This document shows, piece after piece, positions 1 through 4,305 of a stretch of DNA of 6,473 nt. The stretch covers positions 1 to 6,473 of the forward strand of contig JAWXUE010000048.1 in assembly GCA_044432925.1 (NCBI GenBank). The letters are read 5' to 3'. This DNA comes from JAWXUE01 sp044432925. Its GTDB lineage: Bacteria; Bacillota_I; Bacilli_A; Acholeplasmatales; Anaeroplasmataceae. The notes beneath the pieces were generated by a model, which was given only the letters and a program-made list of their open reading frames with translations, was not told the origin of the DNA and did no database searches. Both the position numbers and the translations under genes were made by a program. Within the stretch, counting starts at the first letter, position 1. Every line of letters starts with the position of its first letter.

Positions 1-3
1 GGA

Positions 4-118
4 GAAAGTTCAAATTTTCAAATCATATAACAAAGCAAGAACATAAAGACTATTCAAACTATTAATTTTGTCACTAATGTTTGAATGATTTTTAAGACAT
101 TTTCATTTTACATTGACA
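4..118. repeat. Left 115-bp terminal inverted repeat
   Basis: This is an exact inverted copy of 6359-6473. The identity stops abruptly after base 118, where the inward strand ends ATTGACA; the matching outward strand starts TGTCAATG and soon shows AAAATGTC. An 8-bp inverted repeat (52-59 with 79-86) lies inside. A sharp edge, a TG...CA-type end and two copies in opposite orientation suggest the same end of an insertion sequence flanking the window on both sides, possibly IS21-like. That family label rests on resemblance only. A multicopy rRNA-type leader is the main alternative. Confidence 0.85.
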
Positions 119-171
119 ATGGGAAATAATAAAACTTACATTTTTATTATAATATATTTATAAATTTACTA

Positions 172-200
172 TTGCATTATTACAATAAATATATTATAAT
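172..200 (+). promoter_or_regulatory. Promoter of tRNA-Gln
   Basis: TTGCAT (172-177) and a perfect TATAAT (195-200) are separated by 17 bases, and the -10 box ends 18 bases before the tRNA. A second TATAAT at 148-153 has no matching -35 box at the right distance. Confidence 0.7.
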
Positions 201-218
201 AAATTTGCTATTAAATAT

Positions 219-293
219 AGGGCTATAGCCAAGCGGTAAGGCAACAGACTTTGACTCTGTCACTCGTAGGTTCGAATCCTCCTAGCCCTGCCA
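219..293 (+). tRNA. tRNA-Gln (anticodon UUG)
   Basis: A full cloverleaf can be folded: acceptor 219-225 with 283-289, D stem 228-230 with 240-242, anticodon stem 244-248 with 256-260, T stem 266-270 with 278-282, discriminator G290 and encoded CCA 291-293. The 7-base anticodon loop is CTTTGAC, giving anticodon TTG at 251-253, which reads CAA. Overall it matches Firmicutes tRNA-Gln. One T-stem pair (267/281) is a T-C mismatch, and the same bases occur in the partial copies. This is the only complete copy in the window. Its 3' part is the anchor of the tandem array downstream, so the left-hand att site is embedded in it from base 247. Confidence 0.96.
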
Positions 294-303
294 TTTAAAA
301 TAT

Positions 304-330
304 ACAACTCTTTTGAGTTGTTTTTTTATT
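304..330 (+). terminator. Intrinsic terminator of tRNA-Gln
   Basis: A 7-bp stem ACAACTC/GAGTTGT (304-310 with 315-321) has a TTTT loop and is followed by a long T run. It is carried along with the tRNA fragment in all three att-containing R1 copies, so an incoming element brings its own tRNA terminator. Confidence 0.9.
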
Positions 331-530
331 TTATATCGATTTTTTTAACAAAAGAAACAAATTATTACATTGTTGAATTAAAAAAAATAACTAGAACAAA
401 AAATGAATGGAAAACTTTAATAGATAAATTAAAGACTATAGCATCTGTAGATACAAATGATAAGTTTTACTTAAATCGTGGTTCTTCTACTGAAGGTAGA
501 GTATACGTAAATAATGTAATATTAAAGTAG
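318..530 (+). CDS. Doubtful short ORF in module R1, start unknown
   Basis: This frame is open from a TTG inside the tRNA terminator to TAG at 530. The nominal start cannot be right in practice and no ribosome binding site precedes a better one. The last 50 or so residues (from about VELKK to VNNVILK) are the interesting part: the same reading frame is recognisable in two other R1 copies. There many differences are synonymous or conservative, but frameshifts and stops interrupt the 5' half. This suggests the C-terminal remnant of an old gene that now acts as the leader of the cassette. I recognise no family and see no catalytic motif. It could also be non-coding sequence kept as an att arm. 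Confidence 0.3.
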   Translation: MFFYFISIFLTKETNYYIVELKKITRTKNEWKTLIDKLKTIASVDTNDKFYLNRGSSTEGRVYVNNVILK

Positions 531-539
531 ATGTAAAAT

Positions 540-866
540 ATGGCATTTAATCAAAAAACAGATAAGGAAAAATTTTCTAATTATTTTACCTATATCAAAA
601 ATCAAGAAAAAGCCTTTGTAAATAAAAATCAAAAAATGTATGTTAGAAATATAAAAAGTGCAGAAATAGCAAACGCAAAATATAATAATAGTTATTATAA
701 TGTTAATAAATCTAATTCAATTAAATCTAAAGTATCTAAAATAATTATCGATATTAATGATAATAGTTTGAATTTATCTGGTGGTAATATATTTGACAAA
801 TTTTTTAGTTTCATTTTTTCGTGTGGATTTGGTCCGCTACTTGTAATCTACGGTTTTGTAGTGTAA
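540..866 (+). CDS. Cargo protein of cassette A, 108 aa, C-terminal membrane segment
   Basis: This is an unrecognised small protein. Residues 1 to about 80 are polar and rich in Asn and Lys. Residues about 87-108 are hydrophobic (FSFIFSCGFGPLLVIYGFVV) and run to the stop codon, so it looks like a tail-anchored or membrane-inserting protein. The ATG sits at the same place as the cargo ATG in the other R1 copies (after GTAAAAT). Its Shine-Dalgarno region is GTAG rather than the GGAG seen at 3281-3284, so initiation may be weak. The first codons (MAFNQK) still match the start of cassette B1, which shows that the module border lies just inside the gene. The 37-aa gene follows after 20 bases, probably in the same transcript. 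Function unknown. Confidence 0.7.
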   Translation: MAFNQKTDKEKFSNYFTYIKNQEKAFVNKNQKMYVRNIKSAEIANAKYNNSYYNVNKSNSIKSKVSKIIIDINDNSLNLSGGNIFDKFFSFIFSCGFGPLLVIYGFVV

Positions 867-886
867 TATAGAAATGAGGTGATATT

Positions 887-1000
887 TTGAATATGTCTAA
901 TAATAAAAAAGAAAATAAAGTTGTTCGTTTTATCTTAGCTATATGTTTAATAGCACTTGTTATTTTTGTCACTAATACATTGTGTAACATTTTTATATAA
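887..1000 (+). CDS. Small membrane peptide, 37 aa, last cargo gene of cassette A
   Basis: GAGGTG (876-881) lies 5 bases before a TTG start at 887. An in-frame ATG at 893 is the alternative, 11 bases from the site. A polar Lys/Asn-rich N-terminus is followed by one membrane helix (from VVRFILAICL to about VIFVTN) and a short tail. The TAA stop at 998-1000 falls exactly where the constant 3' module begins. Equivalent genes with unrelated sequence occupy the same slot in the other cassettes (1861, 2847 and 3750). The shape fits a type-I-toxin-like, holin-like or small accessory membrane peptide, but no family is recognised. Confidence 0.6.
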   Translation: MNMSNNKKENKVVRFILAICLIALVIFVTNTLCNIFI

Positions 1001-1004
1001 AATT

Positions 1005-1043
1005 ACTCCAGGTTCTAGAAATAGAACTTGGAGTTTTATTTTT
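1005..1043 (+). terminator. Intrinsic terminator after cassette A cargo
   Basis: A 13-bp stem (1005-1017 with 1022-1034, one G-T pair) is closed by a GAAA tetraloop and followed by TTTTATTTTT. It separates cargo transcription from the regulator gene. Confidence 0.92.
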
Positions 1044-1053
1044 ATATATAAGA

Positions 1054-1074
1054 TATAATAACTATGGTAGTTAT
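1054..1074 (+). promoter_or_regulatory. -10 box overlapping a 17-bp palindromic operator
   Basis: TATAAT (1054-1059) overlaps the perfect palindrome ATAACTA-TGG-TAGTTAT (1058-1074), 14 bases ahead of the regulator ATG. No good -35 box is visible. The position suggests autorepression by the winged-helix protein (inference). The element is identical at 2001-2021 and 3944-3964. Confidence 0.6.
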
Positions 1075-1087
1075 CAAAAGGGATTAA

Positions 1088-1375
1088 ATGAGTAAATCAC
1101 ATAGACACAAAAAGAGTTGTGCAGTTTTATATATATTTTATTTACTGTATGAAGGTAAAGTTTTAACAATAACACAATTAACAAATGAATTAAGAATATC
1201 AAGATCTACATTATATTTATATATATTAGATATTGAAATGTTTATAGCTGAATATTATTTGTACCATATGGAATTAATAAATGAAGAGGGTACGTATAAA
1301 CTAAAAAAAAATAGAAAGGTAATTGATAACTACCACTTCTATTTTAAAGTCCTAATTTCTAGGAAACCGACATGA
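1088..1375 (+). CDS. Small winged-helix DNA-binding protein, cassette A
   Basis: This 95-aa protein has a basic N-terminus (MSKSHRHKKS), a first helix near residues 12-23, then a helix-turn-helix at about 26-52 (LTITQLTNELRISRSTLYLY). A wing-like stretch at about 62-73 ends GTYKLKK, and the tail is basic. The pattern resembles the HTH_11/Mga-type winged helix, though far shorter than Mga regulators. AAAAGGGA precedes the ATG at good distance. It lies between its own promoter and terminator and directly beside the att site, a place where elements often encode a regulator or excision-directing factor. It has no recombinase catalytic residues, so it is not the integrase. It is identical in protein to 3978-4265 despite three silent differences. 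Confidence 0.85.
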   Translation: MSKSHRHKKSCAVLYIFYLLYEGKVLTITQLTNELRISRSTLYLYILDIEMFIAEYYLYHMELINEEGTYKLKKNRKVIDNYHFYFKVLISRKPT

Positions 1376-1382
1376 TATAATG

Positions 1383-1415
1383 AGTATAATCTAAGTTAAT
1401 AGATTGTACTTTTTT
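1383..1415 (+). terminator. Terminator of the winged-helix gene, cassette A
   Basis: An 11-bp stem (1383-1393 with 1400-1410, one G-T pair) with loop AGTTAA is followed by TTTTT. Only 22 bases separate it from the att core. Confidence 0.75.
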
Positions 1416-1437
1416 AAAAGATTTTGAGCCATATTTC

Positions 1438-1484
1438 GACTTTGACTCTGTCACTCGTAGGTTCGAATCCTCCTAGCCCTGCCA
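1438..1484 (+). other. Partial tRNA-Gln 3' copy, presumed att site between units A and B
   Basis: It is identical to 247-293 of the intact tRNA: last bases of the anticodon 5' strand, anticodon loop, variable loop, T arm, acceptor 3' strand and CCA. The tRNA 5' half is missing, and the preceding bases (CATATTTC) are unrelated. Homology that starts at the anticodon arm is a known pattern for tyrosine-integrase sites in tRNA genes. It cannot make a functional tRNA. Confidence 0.88.
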
Positions 1485-1494
1485 TTTAAAATAT

Positions 1495-1521
1495 ACAACT
1501 CTTTTGAGTTGTTTTTTTATT
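1495..1521 (+). terminator. tRNA-type terminator copy in R1 copy 2
   Basis: It is identical to the tRNA-Gln terminator: stem 1495-1501 with 1506-1512, TTTT loop, T run. It would stop transcripts coming from unit A. Confidence 0.85.
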
Positions 1522-1561
1522 TTATATCGATTTTTTTAACAAAAGAAACAAATTATTACAT

Positions 1562-1719
1562 TGTTGAATTAAAAAATAACTAGAACATAAAATGAATGTA
1601 AAGCTTTAATAGATAAATTAAAGACTATAGCATCTGTAGATACAAATGATAAGTTCTACTTAAATCGTGGTCTTTCTACTGAAGGTAGAGTATATGTAAA
1701 TAATGTAGTTTTAAAGTAG
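1562..1719 (+). pseudogene. Broken copy of the R1 ORF
   Basis: The frame corresponding to 372-530 is broken by a 2-base loss in the A run and by a TAA within ACATAAAATGAATG. From about 1612 to the TAG at 1719 the reading frame and most residues (DKLKTIASVDTNDKFYLNRG) are kept. It is a decayed coding remnant or an att arm of coding origin. Confidence 0.4.
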
Positions 1720-1759
1720 ATGTAAAATATGGCATTTAATCAAAAACAGATAATGAAAA

Positions 1760-1837
1760 ATGGAAGTAGAACGGTTTACTTATTTATCTTCTTTAGCTTT
1801 TAGTTTATTTATTGCATTTTTACCATCAATGTTATAA
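1760..1837 (+). CDS. Possible 25-aa hydrophobic peptide, cassette B1
   Basis: The ATG at 1760 opens a short frame beginning MEVERFTYLSSLAF and continuing hydrophobic to TAA at 1837; it would form one membrane helix. No clear ribosome binding site precedes it. A competing frame from the conserved cargo ATG (1729-1803) gives MAFNQKQIMKNGS followed by a hydrophobic end; it arose from a one-base deletion relative to cassette A. At most one of the two is likely real. Either way cassette B1 has very little cargo, and this may be the leftover of a deleted gene. Confidence 0.35.
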   Translation: MEVERFTYLSSLAFSLFIAFLPSML

Positions 1838-1860
1838 AATGAAAATGGAAGGTGATTGTT

Positions 1861-1947
1861 ATGAAAAATAAAGTTGATTTTTTACCAATATTTACATTAG
1901 GTTTTATAATAATAGGTTCAATTATTGTTTTTATCGTTACAAGATAA
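1861..1947 (+). CDS. Small membrane peptide, 28 aa, last cargo gene of cassette B1
   Basis: GGAAGGTG (1847-1854) lies 6 bases before the ATG. The product starts MKNKVDFLPIF and is essentially a single membrane helix ending in TR. The TAA stop coincides with the start of the constant 3' module, as in cassette A. It occupies the slot taken by 887-1000, 2847-2957 and 3750-3890 but shares no clear sequence with them. The strong site and conserved position argue for a real gene despite its size. Function unknown. Confidence 0.55.
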   Translation: MKNKVDFLPIFTLGFIIIGSIIVFIVTR

Positions 1948-1951
1948 AATT

Positions 1952-1990
1952 ACTCCAGGTTCTAGAAATAGAACTTGGAGTTTTATTTTT
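1952..1990 (+). terminator. Intrinsic terminator after cassette B1 cargo
   Basis: It is the same 13-bp GAAA-tetraloop hairpin and T-rich tail as at 1005-1043. Confidence 0.92.
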
Positions 1991-2000
1991 ATATATAAGA

Positions 2001-2021
2001 TATAATAACTATGGTAGTTAT
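2001..2021 (+). promoter_or_regulatory. -10 box and palindrome, cassette B1
   Basis: TATAAT (2001-2006) overlaps ATAACTATGGTAGTTAT (2005-2021). The operator is unchanged even though the regulator behind it has diverged and is truncated. Confidence 0.6.
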
Positions 2022-2034
2022 CAAAAGGGATTAA

Positions 2035-2208
2035 ATGAGTAAATCACATAGTTATAAAAAATCAACAGTAGTATTATATATATTTCACCTTCTATTAGAA
2101 GGTAGAATATTAACAATTAAAGGATTGCATTACGAATTAGAAATACCAAAGAACACATTATATAAATATATTATGAACATAGATATATTTATTGATATAA
2201 CATCTTGA
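2035..2208 (+). CDS. Truncated, divergent winged-helix paralogue, 57 aa
   Basis: It starts like the full regulator (MSKSH, then KKS) and keeps the helix-turn-helix region (LTIKGLHYELEIPKNTLYKY), with about half the residues different from 1088-1375. It stops at TGA after IDIFIDITS, so the wing and C-terminal 38 residues are missing. AAAAGGGA is present before the ATG. It could be a decayed gene, or a short form that still binds DNA. The recognition-helix differences (PKNTLYKY against SRSTLYLY) suggest it came from a related element with different specificity. The expected att site is absent behind it, so the cassette end was lost here. Confidence 0.6.
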   Translation: MSKSHSYKKSTVVLYIFHLLLEGRILTIKGLHYELEIPKNTLYKYIMNIDIFIDITS

Positions 2209-2339
2209 TTTAACTTTGGTAATTAAATAAATAATGTATTTCATAATAAAATCATTTGTAATTTAATCAGTTATATATACCTCTTGTTCTAAGAAATAAG
2301 TTATAGTTAAATTAAATAATTGTGAATAGTACTTGATTG

Positions 2340-2377
2340 TAGCTGTTCTAGCTAATTTATTAAATGATTTATATAAT
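2340..2377 (+). promoter_or_regulatory. Possible promoter region with palindrome before 2407
   Basis: The unique 198-base gap 2209-2406 holds no ORF. It contains TAGCT-GTTCT-AGCTA (2340-2354) and TATAAT (2372-2377), 29 bases before the next gene. A proper -35 box is not seen, so this is tentative. Confidence 0.3.
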
Positions 2378-2406
2378 TTTGAATAAAATAAAAAAAGTGT
2401 ATAAAA

Positions 2407-2847
2407 ATGAATTTAGAAAATACAATATTAATTTGTATAGTAGCTTTTATTGCTATTGTGTTAATAATCTTATTGATTGTTTCGTTGAAAAGGAAAAGTA
2501 AAATTGAAATACATAGAAAAAGATATATGATTGCTCCTGTTGTAAGTTTAGAAAAAAAACAGTATAATGAAATTGTAAATAAAATTCGTTCTATTGATAA
2601 ACATAGTTTTAATGCTGTTGAAAATACAAATAATTCTTTTAATTGGTTTAATGCTTTATTTGTTGTTCTTGCTGTTGTTACGTTTACAATTTTATATTGT
2701 GGTGTTATGTTTGTTGCTACAGATTTAGAATGTAATTTTGAAAATGTCTTAGGTGTGATTAATTCAAATATATTGGTTGGTATTATTGTTCCATTATCTG
2801 TAGGTTTAGTAGTAGTATTTAAAAAAAATAAAAAGAAGGTGAAATAG
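2407..2847 (+). CDS. Three-helix membrane protein, 146 aa, cassette B2 cargo
   Basis: This is an unrecognised membrane protein. Helix 1 is at residues 6-27, followed by a strongly basic stretch (KRKSKIEIHRKR). A soluble region at about 42-78 precedes helix 2 at 80-104; a short loop with acidic and Cys residues leads to helix 3 at 122-138 and a Lys-rich tail (KKNKKKVK). The charges predict the N-terminus outside, the 28-79 segment and the tail inside. The ribosome binding site is weak (AAGTG). AGAAGGTG near its end serves the next gene, which begins at the last base of this stop codon, so the two are translationally coupled. It is the longest cargo gene in the array. Small multi-helix membrane proteins of this sort occur in phage superinfection exclusion and toxin systems, but nothing here proves that. 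Confidence 0.8.
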   Translation: MNLENTILICIVAFIAIVLIILLIVSLKRKSKIEIHRKRYMIAPVVSLEKKQYNEIVNKIRSIDKHSFNAVENTNNSFNWFNALFVVLAVVTFTILYCGVMFVATDLECNFENVLGVINSNILVGIIVPLSVGLVVVFKKNKKKVK

Positions 2848-2957
2848 TGTCTGAAAATAATTTTATAAGATTTTTACAAGTTTTGAGTTTACCTGTAATA
2901 TTAGTTGTTGGATTCTATCTTGGTTATCAGCTGCTGTGTTTAATATTTAATCAATGA
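2847..2957 (+). CDS. Small membrane peptide, 36 aa, last cargo gene of cassette B2
   Basis: A GTG start overlaps the preceding TAG by one base (TAGTG), with AGAAGGTG (2834-2841) 5 bases upstream. A short polar N-terminus (MSENNFIRF) is followed by one membrane helix and the ending FNQ, stop TGA. A strong intrinsic terminator follows directly. The overlap and ribosome binding site make this a convincing gene despite its length. It fills the same slot as the 37-, 28- and 46-aa peptides of the other cassettes. Confidence 0.65.
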   Translation: MSENNFIRFLQVLSLPVILVVGFYLGYQLLCLIFNQ

Positions 2958-2961
2958 TCAT

Positions 2962-2996
2962 ACTCCGATGTTCTTAGGACTCGGGGTTTTTCTTTT
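2962..2996 (+). terminator. Intrinsic terminator after cassette B2 cargo
   Basis: Stem 2962-2968 with 2981-2987 and, after a bulged T, 2970-2973 with 2977-2980; loop TTA; then TTTTTCTTTT. It differs in sequence from the other cassette terminators but keeps the ACTCC...GG(A/G)GT outer stem pattern, so B2 derives from a diverged relative. Confidence 0.85.
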
Positions 2997-3049
2997 ATCT
3001 AATCTAATATATAATTAATGTGGGGGATGTTTTAGACTTTATAATAAAA

Positions 3050-3145
3050 ATGAAAAAGCATACATATAAACATTCAAGTTTAATTTTATACTTCTTCTAT
3101 TACTTATATGTGGAAGATAAAACAATTGAATTAAAAAAAGAATAA
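3050..3145 (+). pseudogene. N-terminal remnant of a third winged-helix paralogue
   Basis: The 31 codons starting MKKHTYKHSS and continuing LILYFFYYLY align with the first helix of the full regulator (CAVLYIFYLLYEGKVLTI). The frame then runs into R1 sequence at TTGAATTAAAAAA and stops at TAA. The helix-turn-helix itself is gone. A TATAAT at 3010-3015 takes the place of the usual promoter, but the ATAACTATGGTAGTTAT palindrome is missing. A non-functional remnant is the likely reading. Confidence 0.6.
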
Positions 3146-3290
3146 CTAGAACAGAAACTGAATGTAAAGATTTAATAGAAAATTAAAGAATATAGCATCT
3201 GCAGATACAAATGATAAGTTTTACTTAAATCGTGGTTCTTCTACTGAAGGTAGAGCATATGTAAATAATATAATATTAAAGGAGAAGTAA
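3126..3290 (+). pseudogene. Broken copy of the R1 ORF, copy 3
   Basis: After a frameshift near 3180 the frame reads LKNIASADTNDKFYLNRG and on to ILKEK, TAA at 3290, close to copies 1 and 2. The last codons double as AAAGGAG, the ribosome binding site for 3294. Confidence 0.4.
3279..3284 (+). promoter_or_regulatory. Ribosome binding site for 3294 (AAGGAG)
   Basis: AAGGAG lies 9 bases before the ATG. In the two other R1 copies the same place reads AAGTAG, so only cassette B3 has a strong Shine-Dalgarno for its first cargo gene. Confidence 0.8.
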
Positions 3291-3293
3291 AAT

Positions 3294-3521
3294 ATGGGAA
3301 GAAAACCTAAAGAGAAACAAAAAAGTTTTACTGAAACAAATAAGGGATTGGATCAGTTGCTAGATGCTATAAATAATAATACAACAGCCGTAAATTCAGT
3401 CCAGCAAAATACAAAAGAAACGAACAATAAATTAAATTTGTTGATTGATATAAATAGTGAAATGGAATATAATAGTAATATACTAATTAATGATTCACCT
3501 AGAGGTTCAAGAAAAAAATAA
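3294..3521 (+). CDS. Small soluble coiled-coil-like protein, 75 aa, cassette B3 cargo
   Basis: The N-terminus is basic (MGRKPKEKQK). Residues about 16-57 form an amphipathic, Asn/Gln/Thr-rich helix with regular Leu/Ile/Val spacing (LDQLLDAI, later KLNLLIDI), typical of a short coiled coil. The C-terminus is basic (SPRGSRKK). No membrane segment and no catalytic motif are seen. The start is fixed by AAGGAG at 3279-3284 and matches the cargo start of the other cassettes. The following membrane-protein gene begins within 6 bases of its stop, so the two are probably coupled and may act together. Family not recognised. Confidence 0.75.
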   Translation: MGRKPKEKQKSFTETNKGLDQLLDAINNNTTAVNSVQQNTKETNNKLNLLIDINSEMEYNSNILINDSPRGSRKK

Positions 3522-3526
3522 TCTTA

Positions 3527-3775
3527 TTGATTTGGGTACTATTATTGTGTATTTCTTTTAAAGGGCTTTATGATACTCATATTTTTATAAATTGTCTTGA
3601 TCCTACTGGTGTTAAAGAAATTATAAAAGTGTTTTTAGAATCACTTAGTAATAATATAGTCTCTTTAATTATATTTCCTGTATGTTTTGTGATTGCTTGT
3701 GGAATACTTGTAATTATTGAGAAAATTTTTCGAAAAGAGGTGAAATCAAATGCATTCAAGAAAAGAATTATATGA
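3527..3775 (+). CDS. Two-helix membrane protein, 82 aa, cassette B3 cargo
   Basis: The frame is open from 3503 to the TGA at 3775. The best start is TTG at 3527, five bases past the previous stop; no ATG exists upstream, and AGAGG (3501-3505) is rather far, so initiation by coupling is assumed. Residues 2-11 are hydrophobic (IWVLLLCISF) and a second segment at about 44-64 is a clear membrane helix ending in LVIIEKIF; a basic tail follows (RKEVK, KKRII). It overlaps the start of the 46-aa gene by 26 bases. Unknown function. The antisense frame over the same bases is not credible. Confidence 0.65.
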   Translation: MIWVLLLCISFKGLYDTHIFINCLDPTGVKEIIKVFLESLSNNIVSLIIFPVCFVIACGILVIIEKIFRKEVKSNAFKKRII

Positions 3776-3890
3776 TTTAGGCATATTAAAAGAACCTGAA
3801 AAGACAAATAAATTATCTGATGGGTTATTTTATATCTTTTTACCTTTTCTATTTTTTGGGCTTCTTTTTGTACTCATAGTTTTTTGTTAA
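3750..3890 (+). CDS. Small tail-anchored membrane peptide, 46 aa, last cargo gene of cassette B3
   Basis: GAGGTG (3737-3742) sits 7 bases before the ATG, inside the end of the preceding gene. The N-terminal half is charged (MHSRKELYDLGI, then KEPEKTNK). The rest is a strongly hydrophobic helix rich in Phe and Leu that runs to the final Cys. The TAA stop abuts the conserved terminator, as in cassettes A and B1. It is the longest of the four peptides that occupy this slot. Confidence 0.65.
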   Translation: MHSRKELYDLGILKEPEKTNKLSDGLFYIFLPFLFFGLLFVLIVFC

Positions 3891-3893
3891 TTT

Positions 3894-3935
3894 AATTCCA
3901 GGTTCTAGAAATAGAACTTGGAGTTTTATTTTTGT
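3894..3935 (+). terminator. Intrinsic terminator after cassette B3 cargo
   Basis: It is the same GAAA-tetraloop hairpin. The base of the stem has changed (TTCC for CTCC) but still pairs through a T-G wobble; a T-rich tail follows. Confidence 0.9.
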
Positions 3936-3943
3936 ATATAAGA

Positions 3944-3964
3944 TATAATAACTATGGTAGTTAT
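3944..3964 (+). promoter_or_regulatory. -10 box and palindrome, cassette B3
   Basis: TATAAT (3944-3949) overlaps ATAACTATGGTAGTTAT (3948-3964), identical to the other two copies. Confidence 0.6.
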
Positions 3965-3977
3965 CAAAAGGGATTAG

Positions 3978-4265
3978 ATGAGTAAATCACATAGACACAA
4001 GAAGAGTTGTGCAGTTCTGTATATATTTTATTTACTGTATGAAGGTAAAGTTTTAACAATAACACAATTAACAAATGAATTAAGAATATCAAGATCTACA
4101 TTATATTTATATATATTAGATATTGAAATGTTTATAGCTGAATATTATTTGTACCATATGGAATTAATAAATGAAGAGGGTACGTATAAACTAAAAAAAA
4201 ATAGAAAGGTAATTGATAACTACCACTTCTATTTTAAAGTCCTAATTTCTAGGAAACCGACATGA
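3978..4265 (+). CDS. Small winged-helix DNA-binding protein, cassette B3
   Basis: The 95-aa product is identical to that of 1088-1375. The genes differ at three bases near the start, all silent (AAA/AAG for Lys, TTA/CTG for Leu). Domain layout is as described there: basic N-terminus, helix-turn-helix at about residues 26-52, wing-like segment to about 73, basic tail. It stands between its own promoter-palindrome and a terminator, directly ahead of the att copy that closes unit B. Two intact, identical copies in one array suggest either very recent duplication or gene conversion, with the silent changes hinting that the protein is under selection. Confidence 0.85.
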   Translation: MSKSHRHKKSCAVLYIFYLLYEGKVLTITQLTNELRISRSTLYLYILDIEMFIAEYYLYHMELINEEGTYKLKKNRKVIDNYHFYFKVLISRKPT

Positions 4266-4272
4266 TATAATG

Positions 4273-4305
4273 AGTATAATCTAAGTTAATAGATTGTACT
4301 TTTTT
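4273..4305 (+). terminator. Terminator of the winged-helix gene, cassette B3
   Basis: It is identical to 1383-1415: 11-bp stem, AGTTAA loop, T run. Confidence 0.75.

Larger units (their letters stand above)
247..573 (+). repeat. R1 constant 5' module, copy 1 (contains left att site)
   Basis: R1 runs from the anticodon stem of the tRNA through its terminator and a short coding-like stretch to the first codons of the cargo gene. Close copies or parts lie at 1438-1761, 3126-3297 and 4328-4452. Copy 1 and copy 2 differ by a few substitutions and small indels. The first 47 bases are the tRNA 3' part and form the presumed att core. Confidence 0.9.
997..1437 (+). repeat. R2 constant 3' module, copy 1
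   Basis: It contains the cargo terminator, promoter with palindrome, winged-helix gene and its terminator, then runs into the att site at 1438. With the following R1 start it forms a direct repeat of about 556 bases (1007-1562 with 3897-4452, offset 2890) that is almost identical. The first 108 bases also occur at 1944-2051. Confidence 0.92.
1438..1761 (+). repeat. R1 constant 5' module, copy 2
   Basis: It matches 247-573 with an offset of 1191 at its start. Small deletions in A runs (near 1573 and 1745) shift frames relative to copy 1, and the match fades after GAAAAAT at 1761. Confidence 0.9.
1944..2051 (+). repeat. R2 constant 3' module, partial copy 2
   Basis: It matches 997-1104 (offset 947) through the terminator, the promoter-palindrome and the first five or six codons of the winged-helix gene, then diverges within the gene. 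No att site follows. Confidence 0.92.
3126..3297 (+). repeat. R1 constant 5' module, partial copy 3
   Basis: It corresponds to about 371-542 and is more diverged than copy 2. It lacks the att site and tRNA terminator and is joined at TTGAATTAAAAAA to the regulator remnant. It ends at the cargo ATG. Confidence 0.85.

Noticed and set aside
4..118. Ends of a self-replicating linear plasmid or virus
   Set aside because: The inverted ends are compatible, but there is no DNA polymerase, terminal protein or replication gene, and a host tRNA gene with its own promoter lies inside.
1088..1375. The 95-aa protein as the missing integrase
   Set aside because: It is too short and shows only a winged helix, with no Arg-His-Arg-Tyr or serine-recombinase catalytic pattern.
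1373..1398. UGA read as tryptophan (Mycoplasma-type code), which would extend the 95-aa protein to the TAA at 1396-1398
   Set aside because: The extension would run into the terminator hairpin; all Trp codons seen are TGG, and other genes (2847-2957, 3527-3775) also end well at TGA. The standard code is simpler, though not proven.
3577..3807. 76-codon open frame on the minus strand
   Set aside because: It is antisense to two plus-strand genes that have ribosome binding sites and membrane helices; it has no supporting signals of its own.
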